Counted from the stretch's first letter, positions 30,982 through 40,261 are shown. The stretch is DNA of 44,284 nucleotides from JBKHYG01 sp046565595 (GCA_046565595.1 JBKHYG010000034.1:1-44284); one strand, 5' to 3'. A program made the numbers and translations. The notes: generated by a model not told the origin, from the sequence alone.

Positions 30982-33138
30982 GTGACTAGCGGCTCTCTGG
31001 ATACCCCGCTCCGAGCGATCCGACTGCCCGGGCTGACCCAGCCGGTGGTATCCAAACTCGAGCGAGGATTGGGCGTCACCACGGTCCGTGACCTGTTGGA
31101 GACCGTACCCCGACGATATCTGGACCTCTCGGCGAACAAGCCCATCGGCGAGATCAGCCCTGGCGAGGAAGCCACCGTCAGCGGCCGCATCATCCGCGTA
31201 TCCCCCAGGAGGATCCGGGGCAACCGACACATGCTGACCGTCCAGATCACCGACCAGACAGGCACCCTCGAGATGGTGTGGTGGAACCAGCCCTTCCGCG
31301 AACGCCACTTCACCGTCGGATCTCAGGTGGTTGCGGCTGGCAAGATCGACAGGAACCGCAGTGGCCGCCTGCAGATCACCAACCCCTTCGTCGAGGCGCT
31401 CGGCTCCTCTGGGATCCATACCGGTCGCATCATCCCGGTGCATCCAGCGACCGCTGGCGCCTCGAGCACCCTGATCCGCCGTCTCGTGCACGAAGCTCTC
31501 GGCCTCTACGGTTCGCAGATCGACGAGGTCCTGCCCGGAAGCCTGCTTGGCGACTGGCCGCCGCGGGCGCGCGCCATCCGGGAGATCCACTTCCCGACCG
31601 ATCAAGCGTCTCGGGCCAAGGCTCGAGCGCGGCTCGCCTTCGAAGAGCTCGTCGTGCTGAGCGCCGGATTGGCGATCAGGAGGCAGCGGATGTCTCAGGC
31701 TCGAGGCGTGGCTCTGCCAGGCGATCCCGAACTGATGAACTCTTTCTTCGAGGGCCTGGGGTTCGAGCTGACCAGCGCACAGCAGCGAGCCATCTCGCAG
31801 ATCAACTCCGACCTCGAGGCCGATCGCCCCATGAATCGGCTGCTGCAAGGCGATGTCGGCGCCGGCAAGACCGTCGTTGCCCTGGCCGCGGCGGTGCACG
31901 CGGCCGCCTCGGGACACCAGACCGCGATCATGGCCCCGACCGAGGTGCTGGCGGAGCAGCACCACCTGTCGATGCGACGGATGCTGGAACCGATAGCTGG
32001 TTTCGGCGATGCGTCCTCTGGCCGGCTGTTCGGAGAGTCCTACCGCATCGCGGTCCTAACCGGCTCGACGCCGGCCAGTGAACGGCGCGAGATCCTCGCT
32101 GGTATCGCCACCGGCGAGATATCGATCCTCGTCGGCACGCACGCCCTGATCCAAGAGGGCGTCGTGTTCCATCGGCTTGGTCTCGCGATAGTTGATGAGC
32201 AGCACCGATTCGGGGTGCACCAGAGGGTTGCGCTTCGTGACAAGGCTGGCGGAGCGCAACCGCATGCTCTGATCATGACGGCGACCCCCATACCGAGGAC
32301 CCTCGCGCTGACCGCCTACGGGGATCTCGAGGTGAGCGTCCTCGATGAACTGCCCCCTGGTCGCGAGCCGGTCGAAACTCTGATGGTCACTACAGCCGAG
32401 CAGCGTCGCCAGGTCGCCGAGGACATCCGCGCTGAAGCCGCTGCGGGACACCAGAGCTTCGTGGTGTGTCCGCTCGTCGAGGGATCGGAGAGCCTCGAGG
32501 TCAAGGCTGCGGTCAGCGTGCACGAGCGTCTGGCGGATGAGGTCTTCCCAGATCTGCGGGTCGGTTTGATGCACGGCAAGCTGAAGCCCGCGGAGAAGGA
32601 TCAGGTGATGAAGGCGATGCGTAGCGGCGAACTCGATGTGCTCGTGGCTACGACCGTCGTGGAGGTGGGCGTCGATTGCCCATCGGCCACGATCATGGTC
32701 ATAGAGGACGCCGACCGTTTCGGACTCTCACAGCTCCACCAGTTGAGGGGACGGGTAGGGCGCGCAGGTCTGCCCAGCCGCTGCTACCTGACCACCGAGG
32801 TGGATCTGGAGGATGACGATCGCGAGCCGACCCGCCGTCGACTCGAGGCCATGTGCAAGACCACCGACGGCTTCGAGCTGGCGGAACTCGATCTCGAACT
32901 GCGCGGCACGGGACAACTCTTCGGAAAGGAAGAGGACGGAGCCCCAGCCCAGACGGGTCGAGGCGACCTGATCTTCACCAACCTGTTGCGGGACCAAGCA
33001 CTGCTGGCCAAGGCGCGCGAAGCTGCCTTCGAACTGGTAGCGCGCGATCCCGATCTGAGCGAGCCAGAGCATCGGGCGCTGAAGGCCGAGTTGCATCGCC
33101 GGTTCGCTGACCGGCTCGACTGGCTCTTCGCTTCATGA
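30982..33138 (+). CDS. recG: ATP-dependent DNA helicase RecG
   Basis: RecG remodels stalled replication forks and Holliday junctions. The 718-aa protein has an N-terminal wedge/OB domain (about 60-150, GEEATVSGRIIRV), the P-loop LLQGDVGAGKT near 287-297, the Walker B block VDEQHRFG near 403, TATPIPRTLAL, and C-terminal helicase motifs LVATTVVEVGVD and QLHQLRGRVGR. Length and domain order are normal. GTG 30982 is leaderless. It is coupled to rsmD by an ATGA overlap. Confidence 0.96.
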   Translation: MTSGSLDTPLRAIRLPGLTQPVVSKLERGLGVTTVRDLLETVPRRYLDLSANKPIGEISPGEEATVSGRIIRVSPRRIRGNRHMLTVQITDQTGTLEMVWWNQPFRERHFTVGSQVVAAGKIDRNRSGRLQITNPFVEALGSSGIHTGRIIPVHPATAGASSTLIRRLVHEALGLYGSQIDEVLPGSLLGDWPPRARAIREIHFPTDQASRAKARARLAFEELVVLSAGLAIRRQRMSQARGVALPGDPELMNSFFEGLGFELTSAQQRAISQINSDLEADRPMNRLLQGDVGAGKTVVALAAAVHAAASGHQTAIMAPTEVLAEQHHLSMRRMLEPIAGFGDASSGRLFGESYRIAVLTGSTPASERREILAGIATGEISILVGTHALIQEGVVFHRLGLAIVDEQHRFGVHQRVALRDKAGGAQPHALIMTATPIPRTLALTAYGDLEVSVLDELPPGREPVETLMVTTAEQRRQVAEDIRAEAAAGHQSFVVCPLVEGSESLEVKAAVSVHERLADEVFPDLRVGLMHGKLKPAEKDQVMKAMRSGELDVLVATTVVEVGVDCPSATIMVIEDADRFGLSQLHQLRGRVGRAGLPSRCYLTTEVDLEDDDREPTRRRLEAMCKTTDGFELAELDLELRGTGQLFGKEEDGAPAQTGRGDLIFTNLLRDQALLAKAREAAFELVARDPDLSEPEHRALKAELHRRFADRLDWLFAS

Positions 33139-33707
33139 GCGTCCGGGTCATCGCGGGTCGAGCCAAAGGGCGCCGCCTCGAAACCCCGGACCTGCCGCAG
33201 ATGCGCCCCACGACCGACAGGACGAAACAGATCCTGTTCGACATCTTGGCGGACGCACCGGCTGGTGCAATGGTGCTCGACCTGTATGCCGGATCGGGCA
33301 GCCTCGGGATCGAGGCCTGGTCAAGAGGAGCCGAAGGGCTGGTGTTCGTCGAACGGGACCCGGTGGCGGCCCGAGCGATCCGCCGCAACCTGCGGGCCGT
33401 GGGCGCCGAGGGCACCGTCGTCGTCGACTCGGTAGAGGACTTCCTCGAAAGGCCAGGTCACACCCCCGCCGACCTGGCCTTCCTTGACCCTCCCTACGGC
33501 CCGGGCCTAGGCTCGCTGCCCGGGGTGCTCCGAGGACTCATGACGAGCGGCGCGATCCGGCGGGGCGCCATAGTCGTGGTCGAGTCGCCGGAGCCGATCC
33601 GCTGGCCAGATGGCCTGACCGAGTACCGTCAACGCAAGGTCGGAGGAACGACCCTCTCATTCACCAGACATGATGGAGACCACAGCGATCTATCCCGGGA
33701 CCTTTGA
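33135..33707 (+). CDS. rsmD: 16S rRNA (guanine966-N2)-methyltransferase RsmD
   Basis: RsmD methylates G966 of 16S rRNA. The 190-aa protein has VIAGRAKGRRLETP, RPTTDRTKQILFDIL, the SAM loop LDLYAGSGSLGIEA and the catalytic DPPYGPG. It overlaps recG by 4 nt and coaD by 38 nt; the rsmD-coaD pairing is common in bacteria. Confidence 0.94.
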   Translation: MSVRVIAGRAKGRRLETPDLPQMRPTTDRTKQILFDILADAPAGAMVLDLYAGSGSLGIEAWSRGAEGLVFVERDPVAARAIRRNLRAVGAEGTVVVDSVEDFLERPGHTPADLAFLDPPYGPGLGSLPGVLRGLMTSGAIRRGAIVVVESPEPIRWPDGLTEYRQRKVGGTTLSFTRHDGDHSDLSRDL

Positions 33708-34155
33708 CCCGGTGACCCAAGGCCATCTCGACATCGTCGAGAGGTCGATCGCGCGGTTCAAGCGGGTCGTGGTTGCGGTATCCAAGAACCCTGGCAAGTC
33801 GCCGCTGTTCTCGTTGGAGGAGCGCATCGACATGGTTCGCGACGCGCTCGAGGGACGCGAGGGCGTTTCGGTCGTCTCCTTCGAAGGCCTCCTGGTGGAT
33901 CTGGTCGCCGAGATCCCCGGGGGAGTGCTCGTCAAGGGCCTCCGAGCGGTCAGCGATTTCGACTACGAACTGCAGATGGCGCAGATGAATGCGCGCCTGA
34001 AGGGGGTAGAAACCTTCTTCATGGCAGCAACCCCCGAGCACTCGTTCCTAAGTTCCAGCCTGGTCAAAGAGGTCGCCCGCTACGGCGGTGACATATCCTC
34101 CTTCGTGACGCCGGAGGTTGCACGCCGACTCAAGGAGAGAGCCGCCAGTGGATGA
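33670..34155 (+). CDS. coaD: Phosphopantetheine adenylyltransferase CoaD
   Basis: CoaD makes dephospho-CoA from phosphopantetheine and ATP, the fourth step of CoA synthesis. The 161-aa protein has the nucleotidyl-transfer motif YPGTFDPVTQGHLDI with the T/HxGH element, KGLRAVSDFDYELQMAQMN and SSSLVKEVA. Two adjacent ATG codons (33670 and 33673) are possible starts. It lies inside the rsmD 3' end, so expression depends on translational coupling. Confidence 0.95.
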   Translation: MMETTAIYPGTFDPVTQGHLDIVERSIARFKRVVVAVSKNPGKSPLFSLEERIDMVRDALEGREGVSVVSFEGLLVDLVAEIPGGVLVKGLRAVSDFDYELQMAQMNARLKGVETFFMAATPEHSFLSSSLVKEVARYGGDISSFVTPEVARRLKERAASG

Positions 34156-34696
34156 ACAGATCGGGTTCGCGCCTGCCGAGCACGCCGAGACCCTCGGAAC
34201 CGGAGAGGCATTCGACGAGATCCTCGCTCAACTAGAAGAGCAGGTCCGCGACGCTCGCAGCATGCCGCTGTCAGCGTCGGCGATGGTGGACCGTAAGCAC
34301 CTGCTGGCTCTGATCGAAGAGGCGCGCCGGATCCTGCCTGACGAACTGCGTCGAGCGCGTGAGGTGATCCGCGACCGAGAAGATCTGATCGCAGCAGCCA
34401 GGACCGAGAGCGAGCGCGTGATCAACCGCACCATGCAGCAGCGCGAAGAGCTCGTGTCCCAGACCGAGATCGTCCAGGCTGCTGCCCGCGAGGCGGACAA
34501 GATCGTCGGCGAAGCCAAGCAAGCTGCAGCCCGCATACGCGCCGAAGCTGAAGAGTATGTCGAGGCCAAGCTCGCCAACTTCGAGGTGGTTCTGACCAAG
34601 ACGCTGCAGACCGTCGAGAAGGGCCGGGCTCGGATGGCAGGCCACCTGGAAGCCGACCGCTTGGTCGCAGAAGAGTTCGGCGAGCGGGACGACTGA
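34148..34696 (+). CDS. SepIVA / DivIVA-like coiled-coil protein
   Basis: A 182-aa protein with almost unbroken heptad character from about 45 to 175 (charged, Ala-rich: EEARRILPDELRRAREVI, KIVGEAKQAAARIRAEAEEYVEAKL), lacking membrane helices. It resembles the actinobacterial proteins annotated as DivIVA-like or ATP-synthase-b-like; in mycobacteria a gene at this position near YceD and rnc encodes the septation factor SepIVA (from memory). GTG 34148 follows AGGAG by 10 nt and overlaps the coaD stop. A role in growth or septum placement is inferred from similarity and position. Confidence 0.75.
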   Translation: MDEQIGFAPAEHAETLGTGEAFDEILAQLEEQVRDARSMPLSASAMVDRKHLLALIEEARRILPDELRRAREVIRDREDLIAAARTESERVINRTMQQREELVSQTEIVQAAAREADKIVGEAKQAAARIRAEAEEYVEAKLANFEVVLTKTLQTVEKGRARMAGHLEADRLVAEEFGERDD

Positions 34697-34771
34697 CGCT
34701 GCCCTGGGGCCCATGCCCAAGGGCTTGCCAGCTATTTCCGCAGGTCAGAGGGGTTTTCGCTTGCGATGTGC

Positions 34772-34786
34772 TAACCTTGCGCCGTC
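34772..34786 (+). promoter_or_regulatory. -10 box for leaderless yceD operon
   Basis: TAACCT (34772-34777) is followed by 9 nt and then GTG 34787. There is no Shine-Dalgarno sequence. Confidence 0.5.
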
Positions 34787-35317
34787 GTGAGCGCAGACGC
34801 TCGTCTACGCCTGGACATCGGTGACATCCTCGATATCCCGGGCGCATCTAGAACCCTGCATGAGAGACTGATCGTGCCGGGTACTTCGTCGTCCCCTGCC
34901 GCCGAGGTCCTCCTGGATGCGACGCTGGACAGCATGGTCGAGGGGGTTGGCGTGCATGGCACCCTCACCGGGAACGCTGCCGCCCAGTGCTCGCGCTGCC
35001 TCGAGCCCATCTCGATAACCGTCGAGAGCGAGCTCCGAGAGGTGTTCCTCGCTCCAGGTGAAGAGACATCGAGCGGCGAGGCCTACGAGGTCGAAGGCAC
35101 CGAGATCGATCTCGAACCGATGCTTCGAGATGTGATCGGGCTGGACATCCCCGCATATCCACGCTGCCGCGAAGATTGTGCGGGACTGTGTCCCGCGTGC
35201 GGGAACGATCGCAACCACACACCCTGCTCCTGTGACAGCACGATGATCGACCCGCGGCTCGCTGCGCTGGCCGATCTACGAACCCCGGAAGGAAAGAAGA
35301 CAGATGCCAGTCCCTAA
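34787..35317 (+). CDS. YceD/DUF177 family protein
   Basis: A 176-aa member of the YceD family, nearly always found before rpmF and linked with 23S rRNA accumulation and ribosome synthesis. It has AAQCSRCLEPI near residue 65-75 and a cysteine-rich C-terminus (PRCREDCAGLCPACG, CSC) that probably binds zinc. GTG 34787 appears leaderless. The 3' end overlaps rpmF by 14 nt. Confidence 0.9.
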   Translation: MSADARLRLDIGDILDIPGASRTLHERLIVPGTSSSPAAEVLLDATLDSMVEGVGVHGTLTGNAAAQCSRCLEPISITVESELREVFLAPGEETSSGEAYEVEGTEIDLEPMLRDVIGLDIPAYPRCREDCAGLCPACGNDRNHTPCSCDSTMIDPRLAALADLRTPEGKKTDASP

Positions 35318-35486
35318 GCGCAAGAAGGCCAAGCAGAAGACCCGCTCCCGCAAGGCGCAGTGGTTCAACGAAGCTTCGACGCCCGCGAAGGCCACCTGCC
35401 CACAGTGCAAGAAGCCCAAGCGTCCCCACCATGCGTGCCCAACCTGCGGCACCTACGCGGGACGGCAGGTCATCTCCGCGGAGTAA
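35304..35486 (+). CDS. rpmF: 50S ribosomal protein L32
   Basis: A 60-aa L32 with the basic start MPVPKRKKAKQKTRSRKAQW and a zinc ribbon CPQC...CPTC. It starts inside the yceD 3' end with AAGGAA upstream, and is followed 6 nt later by rnc. Like L28 here, it is the zinc-binding form. Confidence 0.96.
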   Translation: MPVPKRKKAKQKTRSRKAQWFNEASTPAKATCPQCKKPKRPHHACPTCGTYAGRQVISAE

Positions 35487-35492
35487 CCGATC

Positions 35493-36191
35493 GTGCGTCG
35501 CCGGGCCACCGCTCTCGAGCGTCATGTCGGCTTGCCCTTGAAACGGCGTCGCCTGCTCGATCTGGCGATGACCCACCGCTCGTTCGCCTACGAGAAGGGC
35601 GGCCTGCCCAACAACGAGCGGCTCGAGTTCCTGGGCGACGCGGTACTGGGCATCGTGGTCACCCGAGCCCTCTACGACATGTACCCTGACGAGGACGAGG
35701 GGGACCTGGCCAAGCGCAGGGCCGCTCTCGTGAATGCCACCGTCCTTGCAGAGATCGCTCGCGAGATCGGTCTCGGCGAGCACATCAGGCTCGGCAAGGG
35801 CGAAGAGATGACCGGGGGGGCCGACAAGGGCTCCATCCTGGCGGACACCTTCGAGGCGCTACTTGGCGCGGTCTACCTGGATCGCGGGATGAAGAGAGCC
35901 GAGAAGCTCATCCTCAAGCTGATGCTGCCAAGGATCCGCGGTGATGTAGAGGTCGCCAGGGACTACAAGACATCGCTCCAGGAACTCGCTTCGGCCAGGT
36001 TCGGCGCTCTTCCCGAATACCGCGTCAGCGAATCGGGCCCCGATCATGCAAAGAGGTTCAGAGCGGCGGTGTTCCTGGAAGGCTCTGAGTACGGTGAAGG
36101 CGACGGGCGCTCTAAGAAGGAAGCGGAGCAGGCCGCCGCCAGGCTGGCCGTCCGGAGATTGAGGACGGAGGCAGATGCCGGAACTTCCTGA
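35493..36191 (+). CDS. rnc: Ribonuclease III
   Basis: RNase III cuts double-stranded RNA in rRNA and mRNA processing. The 232-aa protein has the signature NERLEFLGDAVLG (metal Glu and Asp), LADTFEALLGAVYLD and a C-terminal dsRNA-binding domain (about 155-225, YKTSLQELAS ... SKKEAEQAAARLA). Start GTG 35493 has no strong ribosome binding site; coupling to rpmF is likely. It overlaps mutM by 17 nt. Confidence 0.95.
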   Translation: MRRRATALERHVGLPLKRRRLLDLAMTHRSFAYEKGGLPNNERLEFLGDAVLGIVVTRALYDMYPDEDEGDLAKRRAALVNATVLAEIAREIGLGEHIRLGKGEEMTGGADKGSILADTFEALLGAVYLDRGMKRAEKLILKLMLPRIRGDVEVARDYKTSLQELASARFGALPEYRVSESGPDHAKRFRAAVFLEGSEYGEGDGRSKKEAEQAAARLAVRRLRTEADAGTS

Positions 36192-37008
36192 GGTCGAGGT
36201 TGTCCGCACGGCTCTAGACAAAGAGCTGTCTGGCAAGAAGATCAGCGACATCGACATCCGTTCACCCCGGATGATCCGCAGGCACTCCTCGAAGAAGGAG
36301 GTCGCGGACATGGTGGTCGGCGCCAAGGTGCTCTCGGTCGACCGTCGGGGCAAGTACTTGCTGGTCCGGCTCGACAACGAAGAGGTCCTCGTCATGCATC
36401 TTGGGATGAGCGGCCGGCTCGAGAAGGCATCAGGTCGCAAGGCGGTCGAGAAACACACTCGGATAATCATCAAGTTCGGCGCTGCCATGCAGATCCGCTT
36501 CATCGATCCGCGCACCTTCGGCGAGTTGTTCGTTTCCCAGGCCGATGAACTGGATGGGGTTCCAGAGTTGAGTCACATCGCGCTGGACCCCCTTGCGGAC
36601 GCCTTCACCTGGCTCAGTTTCTCTGGGGTGGTCGAGAGCCGGAAGGTCAAGCTGAAGTCCCTGTTGTGCGATCAGACCTTCGTCAGCGGGTTAGGCAACA
36701 TCTACTCTGATGAGGTCTTGTGGGCGGCGGGCCTGCTGCCAGATCGCAGATCAGACACCCTGACGGCCCAAGAGATGAGGCGGCTGTATCGGGCGATGCA
36801 GGAGATCTTGACCGAAGCCGTGAAGGCTGGCGGCACCACTCTGGAGGACCAGGCTTACCGCAATCTCGCTGGTGAAGCAGGCACTTTCCAGGAGCAGTTG
36901 AAGGCCTATGGCCAGGAAGGGAAGGCCTGCCGGCGCTGTCGGGATCCGATAGTTCGCGGGCGGTGGGGCAACCGGAGCACCTACTATTGCCAGAGATGCC
37001 AGGTCTGA
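36175..37008 (+). CDS. mutM: Formamidopyrimidine-DNA glycosylase MutM (Fpg)
   Basis: MutM removes 8-oxoguanine and formamidopyrimidines. The 277-aa protein begins MPELPEVEVVRTAL, so after Met removal Pro2 is the catalytic nucleophile with Glu3 next to it. LLVRLDNEEVLVMHLGMSG, FVSGLGNIYSDEVLWAAGL and the C4 zinc finger (CRRCRDPIVRGRWGNRSTYYCQRC) are complete. It overlaps rnc. Confidence 0.96.
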   Translation: MPELPEVEVVRTALDKELSGKKISDIDIRSPRMIRRHSSKKEVADMVVGAKVLSVDRRGKYLLVRLDNEEVLVMHLGMSGRLEKASGRKAVEKHTRIIIKFGAAMQIRFIDPRTFGELFVSQADELDGVPELSHIALDPLADAFTWLSFSGVVESRKVKLKSLLCDQTFVSGLGNIYSDEVLWAAGLLPDRRSDTLTAQEMRRLYRAMQEILTEAVKAGGTTLEDQAYRNLAGEAGTFQEQLKAYGQEGKACRRCRDPIVRGRWGNRSTYYCQRCQV

Positions 37009-37095
37009 AGTGAACCTCAGGCCGGGTTCGTGCGTCAGTATCCCATGAGGCGCCTTTTGGGCGCCCGAGGCCTAGACCAGGAGTAGGAAGCACTT

Positions 37096-38898
37096 ATGAA
37101 GGGTTCGAACCGCTGGCCGCCGATCTTCGCGCTGGGTCTGACCGCCGTTCTGGTCTTCCTGGTCCTGCCGAACCCGCTGCGGGTCCCGCAGAACAACCCT
37201 GCCGCTCAGGCCGAGTTCGCCCCGGTTCCTGGGAAGCGAGAGCAGTCTTCAGCAAGCGCGAACTTCGGTGAGACCAACCAGGCCAGCAGTGAGGGCATCG
37301 GCTCCGGCGGCGACTCGGGCATCGGCGGACCACCTCCGCCGCCTCCACCGACCGACTTCATCTATAAGCCCAGCAACAAGAACTGCGTCGGCGATCCGCC
37401 TCGCCAGACGGAGGATCCGCTCTCACCACCGTGCGTGCCCTTCTTCGACGGGGACAACAAGGGCAGTACCTGGAGGGGCGTAACCGGGGACACCATCAAG
37501 GTCGTCCTCTACAACGACCTGAATGTCGAAGGCGACATGACCAAGCCCTGGAAGGTCTCCGACGAGCAAGCAGATCACGAGACATCCCAGAACGGCCAGC
37601 AGACATATCTCGTCCGCACGATCAAGGGCCTGCTGTCCTTCTTCACCCAGCGATACCAGACCTACGGCCGGCGCGTCGAGTTGATCGCTGTCCCGTCGCA
37701 GAACGGCCTGACCTCGACCTGCTCCCAGCGAGCCACCGACGCTACGACGGTCAATCGCAAGCACCAGCCCTTCGCGGTCGTCCACTTCGGTGACGGTGGT
37801 CAGTGCTTCTTGACCGAGATGGCCGAGAAATATCAGGTGCCTGGCTTCGGTCTGAATGCCGATGTTCCGCGCAAGCTGTTCGAGGATGTGCGTCCATATA
37901 CCTGGGGCTTCTTCCCTGACCAGGAGACCGAAGCGAGCTATTCGGCTTCCTTCATCTGCCGCAAGTTGTTCGGTCGCAAGGCGAAGTTCGCCAACAGCCC
38001 CACCTTGCAGGAGCTGACCAGGAAGTTCGGCTTGATCTTCCCGACCAAATCGCAGCGCGGGCCCGAGTCTGCCGAGTTAGCCGATCTGCTCATGCGCTTC
38101 ATGCAGCAAGATAAGGCTTGCGCCGGTATCAAGATCGGTAAGGGTCGCGAGAACGATGTGGTCGTCCGTACGATCGCCAACGATGGTAAGGCCGAGGCGT
38201 CGGGGATCATGACCGACTTCGTCAGCTTCAATGTGACCACGATCATCTGCTACTGCGTGCCGGTCCAGACCGAGAACACCGTCACGACGATGCAGACGAC
38301 CGCGCAGGGCCTGAACTACTACCCCGAGTGGTACTGGGATCATGCCAGCCGGATGTTCCGAGCGATCTGGAACGAGTTGTTCAACAACGACGCGATGAGT
38401 TCGTTCGGCACCAGTTACCACTGGCGCAACGACTCCTTCAAAGAGCAGTACTGGTACCGCGCGTACCTGACGCAGTGGCCGGGCACCATCCCGAACACCC
38501 GCTTCGGGTTCGACATCTACCACCTGTTCTTGAACCTCTATCAGGGGCTACAGGGGGCCGGGCCACAGTTGACGCCTGAATCCGTCGAACGGGGCATGTT
38601 CACCTTCAACTACCTCGATCGCACCAACTTCTTCGGCCCTATCGGCGGGTACGGGCCCTATGACCGTAACGCCGTCAGCAGTTACACCTTCATCGACACG
38701 GGCATGGCCTTCTACTGGGACCCGACCGGGACACCTCCGGGAGAGAACAACCCCAAGGGTTGCCTGCGGGCGGTCCGGGACGGCCGTCGCTACTACGCGG
38801 GCGAATGGCCAGAGGGTGACGACGACCTGTTCCAGCCTTCCAGCCCCTGTTACCAGGACGACACCAAGATCTTGAAGTCTGGTCCTGGCGACTTCTAG
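37096..38898 (+). CDS. Membrane-anchored periplasmic-binding-fold protein, paralogue 2
   Basis: A 600-aa paralogue of the protein at 15152. It has the same layout: membrane helix (about 10-26), block NPLRVPQNNPAAQAEFAPVPG, Gly/Pro linker with PPPPPPP, then a binding fold of LivJ type (DTIKVVLYNDLNVEGDM, PFAVVHFGDGGQCF, PGFGLNADVPRK). Shared landmarks include DPPRQTEDPLSPPCVPF, YYPEWYWD, SFGTSY and a DDDLF ... SSPC end. The two differ by insertions around 215-300. The ATG is preceded by AGGAAG at 5 nt. It follows mutM but has its own terminator, and no permease genes are near. A sensor, scaffold or binding role is possible; the ligand is unknown. Confidence 0.75.
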   Translation: MKGSNRWPPIFALGLTAVLVFLVLPNPLRVPQNNPAAQAEFAPVPGKREQSSASANFGETNQASSEGIGSGGDSGIGGPPPPPPPTDFIYKPSNKNCVGDPPRQTEDPLSPPCVPFFDGDNKGSTWRGVTGDTIKVVLYNDLNVEGDMTKPWKVSDEQADHETSQNGQQTYLVRTIKGLLSFFTQRYQTYGRRVELIAVPSQNGLTSTCSQRATDATTVNRKHQPFAVVHFGDGGQCFLTEMAEKYQVPGFGLNADVPRKLFEDVRPYTWGFFPDQETEASYSASFICRKLFGRKAKFANSPTLQELTRKFGLIFPTKSQRGPESAELADLLMRFMQQDKACAGIKIGKGRENDVVVRTIANDGKAEASGIMTDFVSFNVTTIICYCVPVQTENTVTTMQTTAQGLNYYPEWYWDHASRMFRAIWNELFNNDAMSSFGTSYHWRNDSFKEQYWYRAYLTQWPGTIPNTRFGFDIYHLFLNLYQGLQGAGPQLTPESVERGMFTFNYLDRTNFFGPIGGYGPYDRNAVSSYTFIDTGMAFYWDPTGTPPGENNPKGCLRAVRDGRRYYAGEWPEGDDDLFQPSSPCYQDDTKILKSGPGDF

Positions 38899-38915
38899 GC
38901 GATCACCGAACAGAT

Positions 38916-38944
38916 GAGGGCCGGGACGACAAGTCCCGGCCCTC
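38916..38944 (+). terminator. Terminator after binding-fold paralogue 2
   Basis: A 12-bp perfect stem GAGGGCCGGGAC (38916-38927) pairs with 38933-38944 around loop GACAA. The following sequence has only scattered T residues. Confidence 0.7.
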
Positions 38945-39016
38945 GACCTATCATCGGGAAGTCACGCGCACCCTCGCGCGTTTGAAGGAACGCCCTCCCC
39001 GTAAGAACAGGAAGTC

Positions 39017-40207
39017 ATGAGCAGAAGCAACGGCCAGCACAGGCCCCCGCCGATAGTCGAACCGACCGCGACCCTCACCAATGACGAGATCCTGCGGTAC
39101 TCGCGTCACCTGATCATCCCTGATGTGGGGATGTCTGGGCAGCGCCGCATGAAGAGCGCCAAGGTGTTGTGCATCGGGGCGGGAGGGCTCGGATCGCCGG
39201 TCGCGATGTATCTCGCGGCTGCCGGTGTCGGGACCATAGGGCTGGTCGATTTCGATGTGGTCGATGTGACCAACCTTCAGCGGCAGGTCATGCACGGCCA
39301 GAGCGACATCGGCAAACCGAAACTGGTCAGCGCGGAAGAGACGCTCCGAGACATCAACCCGAACATCGAGATCGTCAAGCACGAGACCTTCGTTCGAGCT
39401 GACAACGCGCACGAGCTCTTCGAGCCCTACGACCTGATCATCGACGGCAGCGACAACTTCCCCACTCGCTATCTCGTCAACGATGTGTGCGTCTTCTTGG
39501 GTAAGCCCTATGTGTGGGGCTCGATCTACCGGTTCGACGGGCAGCTGAGCGTCTTCTGGGCCGAGCACGGGCCGTGCTATCGCTGCTTGTTCCCTGCGCC
39601 CCCGCCACCAGGGATGGTCCCCTCGTGTGCGGAGGGCGGCGTGCTCGGGATGCTGTGCGGCACGATCGGGAGCCTGCAGACCACCGAAGCCACCAAACTG
39701 ATCACCGGTATCGGCGAACCGCTGATCGGCCGGCTGTTGCTATACGACGCGCTCGAGATGAGGTTCCGCGAACTGAAGGTCCGCAAGGATCCAGACTGCC
39801 CGGTGTGCTCGGAGAACCCGACCATCACCGAGCCCATCGACTACGAGGCCTTCTGCGGTGTCACCGACGAGGTGGCCGAGTTCGCGGCCCAACTCCAGAT
39901 CACTCCCAAGGAACTGGCCGAGATGCAGAAGCGGGGCGAGGTGATCTCGCTGATCGATGTTCGTGAGCCGCACGAGTGGGAGATCGTCCACCTGGATGGC
40001 GCCAAACTCATCCCGATGAACGAGGTGGTGGACCGGGTCTCGGAGGTCCCGCAGGAGGGCACCGCGGTCCTCTACTGCAAGGTCGGGGCGCGCTCTGCCG
40101 AGGCGCTGCGGTTCCTGCACGGCATCGGGCTGAAGAATGTGAAACACCTGGCCGGCGGGATCGACGCCTGGGCGCGCCAGGTCGACCCGAGCCTGCCCAG
40201 GTACTGA
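39017..40207 (+). CDS. moeZ: Adenylyltransferase/sulfurtransferase MoeZ (MoeB-rhodanese)
   Basis: MoeZ adenylates the C-terminal glycine of ThiS/MoaD/CysO-type carriers and transfers sulfur to them. The 396-aa protein has the E1-like domain (about 20-265: GAGGLGSPVAMYLAAAGVG, DFDVVDVTNLQRQ, zinc Cys pairs CYRC and CPVC) and a C-terminal rhodanese domain (about 290-395: DVREPHEWEIVHL and LYCKVGARSAEAL with the active Cys). This is a carrier-activating enzyme shared among molybdopterin, thiamine and cysteine pathways; no carrier gene is in the window. AGGA precedes ATG 39017. Confidence 0.94.
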   Translation: MSRSNGQHRPPPIVEPTATLTNDEILRYSRHLIIPDVGMSGQRRMKSAKVLCIGAGGLGSPVAMYLAAAGVGTIGLVDFDVVDVTNLQRQVMHGQSDIGKPKLVSAEETLRDINPNIEIVKHETFVRADNAHELFEPYDLIIDGSDNFPTRYLVNDVCVFLGKPYVWGSIYRFDGQLSVFWAEHGPCYRCLFPAPPPPGMVPSCAEGGVLGMLCGTIGSLQTTEATKLITGIGEPLIGRLLLYDALEMRFRELKVRKDPDCPVCSENPTITEPIDYEAFCGVTDEVAEFAAQLQITPKELAEMQKRGEVISLIDVREPHEWEIVHLDGAKLIPMNEVVDRVSEVPQEGTAVLYCKVGARSAEALRFLHGIGLKNVKHLAGGIDAWARQVDPSLPRY

Positions 40208-40209
40208 AT

Positions 40210-40261
40210 CCCCTGGTCACCGTGCGTGGCCAGTACGGATCTAGGCCTTCAGGGGGGTTTT
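40210..40261 (+). terminator. Probable terminator after moeZ
   Basis: Outer stem CCCCTG (40210-40215) pairs with CAGGGG (40250-40255), with a smaller TGGTCAC/GTGGCCA hairpin inside and a T-run at 40258-40261. This T-run overlaps the -35 region of the next promoter. Confidence 0.45.

Noticed and set aside
34697..34771. Terminator after the SepIVA-like gene
   Set aside because: GGGCCCATGCCC-type short complementarities exist, but no stem longer than a few base pairs with a T-run was found.
37049..37065. GGCGCC-TTTTG-GGCGCC hairpin between mutM and binding-fold paralogue 2, as a terminator
   Set aside because: The stem is only 6 bp and has no following T-run; I could not decide between a weak terminator and chance.
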